7,283 nucleotides of DNA, taken from Alphaproteobacteria bacterium. Lineage in GTDB: Bacteria > Pseudomonadota > Alphaproteobacteria > Reyranellales > Reyranellaceae. The notes beneath the pieces were generated by a model. The model saw nothing but the letters and a program-made list of their open reading frames with translations. It did not search any database and was not told the origin of the DNA. Shown here piece after piece: positions 6,086 to 7,283 of the stretch (the first letter of the stretch is position 1; every line of letters starts with the position of its first letter). The DNA lies in NCBI GenBank assembly GCA_013290035.1, contig JABCYT010000156.1, forward strand, positions 1-7,283, read 5' to 3'. A program made the translations under genes and the position numbers.

Positions 6086-7057
6086 GTGCGTATTACGCGT
6101 CGTGCCGCCGTTGCCGGCCTTTCTGCCCTGCCCTTTGCGCAGGCTAACGCCCAGCAGACCTTCCCCAGCAAGCCCCTCACCCTGGTCGTGCCGTTCCCGG
6201 CGGGCGGGCCGGCGGACATTTTCGGCCGCAACCTCGCGCAGGGCATGACGGGGCCGCTCGGCCAGCAGGTCGTGGTCGAGAACAAGAGCGGCGCGGCGGG
6301 CGTCACCGGCATCGACTTCGTCGCCAAGGCCGGCACCGACGCGCACGTCATGGGGCTGATGAGCGCCTCGGCCGGCGCCATCATGCAGAGCCTGATGCCC
6401 AAGATGCCGTTCGACCCGGCCAAGGACATCGCGCCGCTGGTCCTGGTGGTGCGCGTGCAGGAAGTGTTCGCCGTCAACAGCAAGCTCGGCATCGGCGACC
6501 TCAAGAGCTTCGTCGCCTACGCCAAGGCCAATCCCGGCAAGATCACCTGCGGCTCGGCCGGCACCGGCGGCATCACCCATCTCGCCATCGAGCTGCTCAA
6601 GCGCGAGACCGGCACCGACCTGCTGCATGTGCCCTATCGCGGCGCCGCGCCCGCCACCAACGACCTGCTGGCCGGCACGGTCGACACGGTGCTGCTCGAC
6701 ATATCGATATTGCTGCCGCATGTCCGCTCGGGTGCCATCAAGATATTGGCCGTGACCTCCGACACCAGGCCGCCGCTGCTGCCCGACGTGCCGACCATGC
6801 GCGAGCTGGGCTATCCCAAGGTCAATTCCGACAACTGGTATGCCTTGGTCTCGCCCGGCGCCGCCAGCGCCGAGGCGCGCAAGAAGATCTTCGAGGCGGC
6901 CAGCGCGGCGCTCAAGACCAGGGAGCTGATCGACGCCTATGCCGCCGCCGGCGGCGTCGTGGGCGGCGGCACGTCGGACGAGCTGCTCGCCTTCCTGCGC
7001 CAGGAAGGCGTGAAATGGGCCGAGGTCGTGAAGTCCGCCAACGTCAAGCTCGAGTAG
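6086..7057 (+). CDS. Bug/TctC family tripartite tricarboxylate transporter solute-binding protein
   Basis: A 323-residue periplasmic binding protein of the Bug/TctC family, which delivers carboxylates or other small organics to a TctA-TctB membrane pair or acts as a sensor. The first 23 residues are a signal peptide with a twin-arginine-like start (TRRAAVAGL) and cleavage near ANA|Q. The mature part opens with FPSKPLTLVVPFPAGGPADIFGR (26-48), whose VPFPAGGPAD loop contacts ligand in this family. Further on come VENKSGAAG, the GKITCGSAGTGG and HLAIELLKRETGTDLLHVPYRG region, and LLPDVPTMRELGYP. D44 stands at the position often aspartate in carboxylate binders. The GTG start at 6086 has a strong Shine-Dalgarno (GGGAGG, 5-base spacing). 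Earlier ATGs in frame would translate the repeat. No tctA or tctB gene is in the window. The alpha/beta hydrolase follows 3 bases later. The ligand is unknown. Confidence 0.94.
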   Translation: MRITRRAAVAGLSALPFAQANAQQTFPSKPLTLVVPFPAGGPADIFGRNLAQGMTGPLGQQVVVENKSGAAGVTGIDFVAKAGTDAHVMGLMSASAGAIMQSLMPKMPFDPAKDIAPLVLVVRVQEVFAVNSKLGIGDLKSFVAYAKANPGKITCGSAGTGGITHLAIELLKRETGTDLLHVPYRGAAPATNDLLAGTVDTVLLDISILLPHVRSGAIKILAVTSDTRPPLLPDVPTMRELGYPKVNSDNWYALVSPGAASAEARKKIFEAASAALKTRELIDAYAAAGGVVGGGTSDELLAFLRQEGVKWAEVVKSANVKLE

Positions 7058-7060
7058 CCA

Positions 7061-7283
7061 ATGAGCCTGCCGGTAGAACGCGGCCTGGCGAAGACCTTCG
7101 CGGGGCATATCCATTGGCGGGCCTGCGGCAGCGGCCCGGTCGTGATGGTGAGCCACGTCAACCAGCAGAGCTCGGCCGTGATGGCGGAGCTGCTGCAGGC
7201 GCTGGGCGCGCATTTCCGCGCCGTCGCCATCGACTATCCGAGCCACGGCCATTCCGACCATATCGACTGGCAGCCCGGCATAG
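7061..7283 (+). CDS. Alpha/beta hydrolase, N-terminal part (cut by right edge)
   Basis: The first 74 residues of an alpha/beta-hydrolase-fold protein. The stretch GPVVMVSHVNQQSS (25-38) fits the first core strand and the oxyanion loop, and AVAIDYPSHGHSD (about 56-68) is the classic strand plus D-x-P-x-H-G-x-S-D turn of this fold. The nucleophile elbow, acid and histidine lie beyond the edge, so the enzyme class (esterase, C-C hydrolase, haloperoxidase-like or other) cannot be told. The ATG at 7061 follows the solute-binding protein stop by three bases, so the two are almost certainly co-transcribed. The pairing suggests uptake of a compound followed by its hydrolysis, which is inference. The oxyanion loop reads SHVNQ where HG-x-G is more common. 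Confidence 0.85.
   Translation, partial: MSLPVERGLAKTFAGHIHWRACGSGPVVMVSHVNQQSSAVMAELLQALGAHFRAVAIDYPSHGHSDHIDWQPGI

Noticed and set aside
5948..7261. 437-codon minus-strand frame opposite the Bug/TctC gene
   Set aside because: It reads through the family 1 repeat (giving the peptide CWGRATPVAR, a translation of the repeat) and has no recognisable domain.

Overview
This window is high in GC, uses the codon bias typical of Alphaproteobacteria, and codes for genes common in that class: an ATM1-type exporter, a DUF3108 periplasmic protein, a homodimer-type methylmalonyl-CoA mutase, an intracellular PHA depolymerase and a Bug/TctC solute-binding protein. A soil or freshwater alphaproteobacterium (Rhodospirillales, Hyphomicrobiales or Reyranella-like) is a reasonable guess. 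The genus cannot be fixed from the sequence alone.

Layout from left to right. (1) The N-terminal 212 residues of an ATM1/HMT1-type ABC exporter on the minus strand, cut by the left edge. (2) A 106-bp divergent promoter region holding a 17-bp palindrome. (3) A secreted DUF3108 protein on the plus strand. (4) A convergent junction with an 80-bp paired-hairpin repeat (repeat family 1, copy 1) that ends on the base next to the scpA stop codon. (5) scpA, methylmalonyl-CoA mutase, on the minus strand. (6) A 171-bp gap filled mostly by a different paired-hairpin repeat (repeat family 2). (7) phaZ, intracellular polyhydroxyalkanoate depolymerase, on the minus strand. (8) A glutathione S-transferase-like gene on the plus strand, head to head with phaZ. 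(9) Repeat family 1, copy 2, starting one base after the GST stop codon. (10) A leader hairpin that overlaps the ribosome binding site of a GTG-started Bug/TctC solute-binding protein. (11) The start of an alpha/beta hydrolase, three bases downstream of the binding-protein gene and cut by the right edge.

How the genes may fit together: PhaZ mobilises stored polyester. The propionyl-CoA that can arise from hydroxyvalerate units, or from the ethylmalonyl-CoA pathway, enters central metabolism through methylmalonyl-CoA mutase, so phaZ and scpA make a plausible carbon-storage neighbourhood. The Bug protein and the hydrolase look like an uptake-and-hydrolysis pair for an unknown organic acid or ester. 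The ABC exporter and the GST could both involve glutathione, but they lie far apart and nothing in the sequence ties them together.

The genes themselves are ordinary. The unusual content is non-coding: two unrelated families of REP/BIME-like paired hairpins, both showing compensatory base changes that keep the stems paired, and a hairpin that overlaps the Shine-Dalgarno of the solute-binding protein gene.
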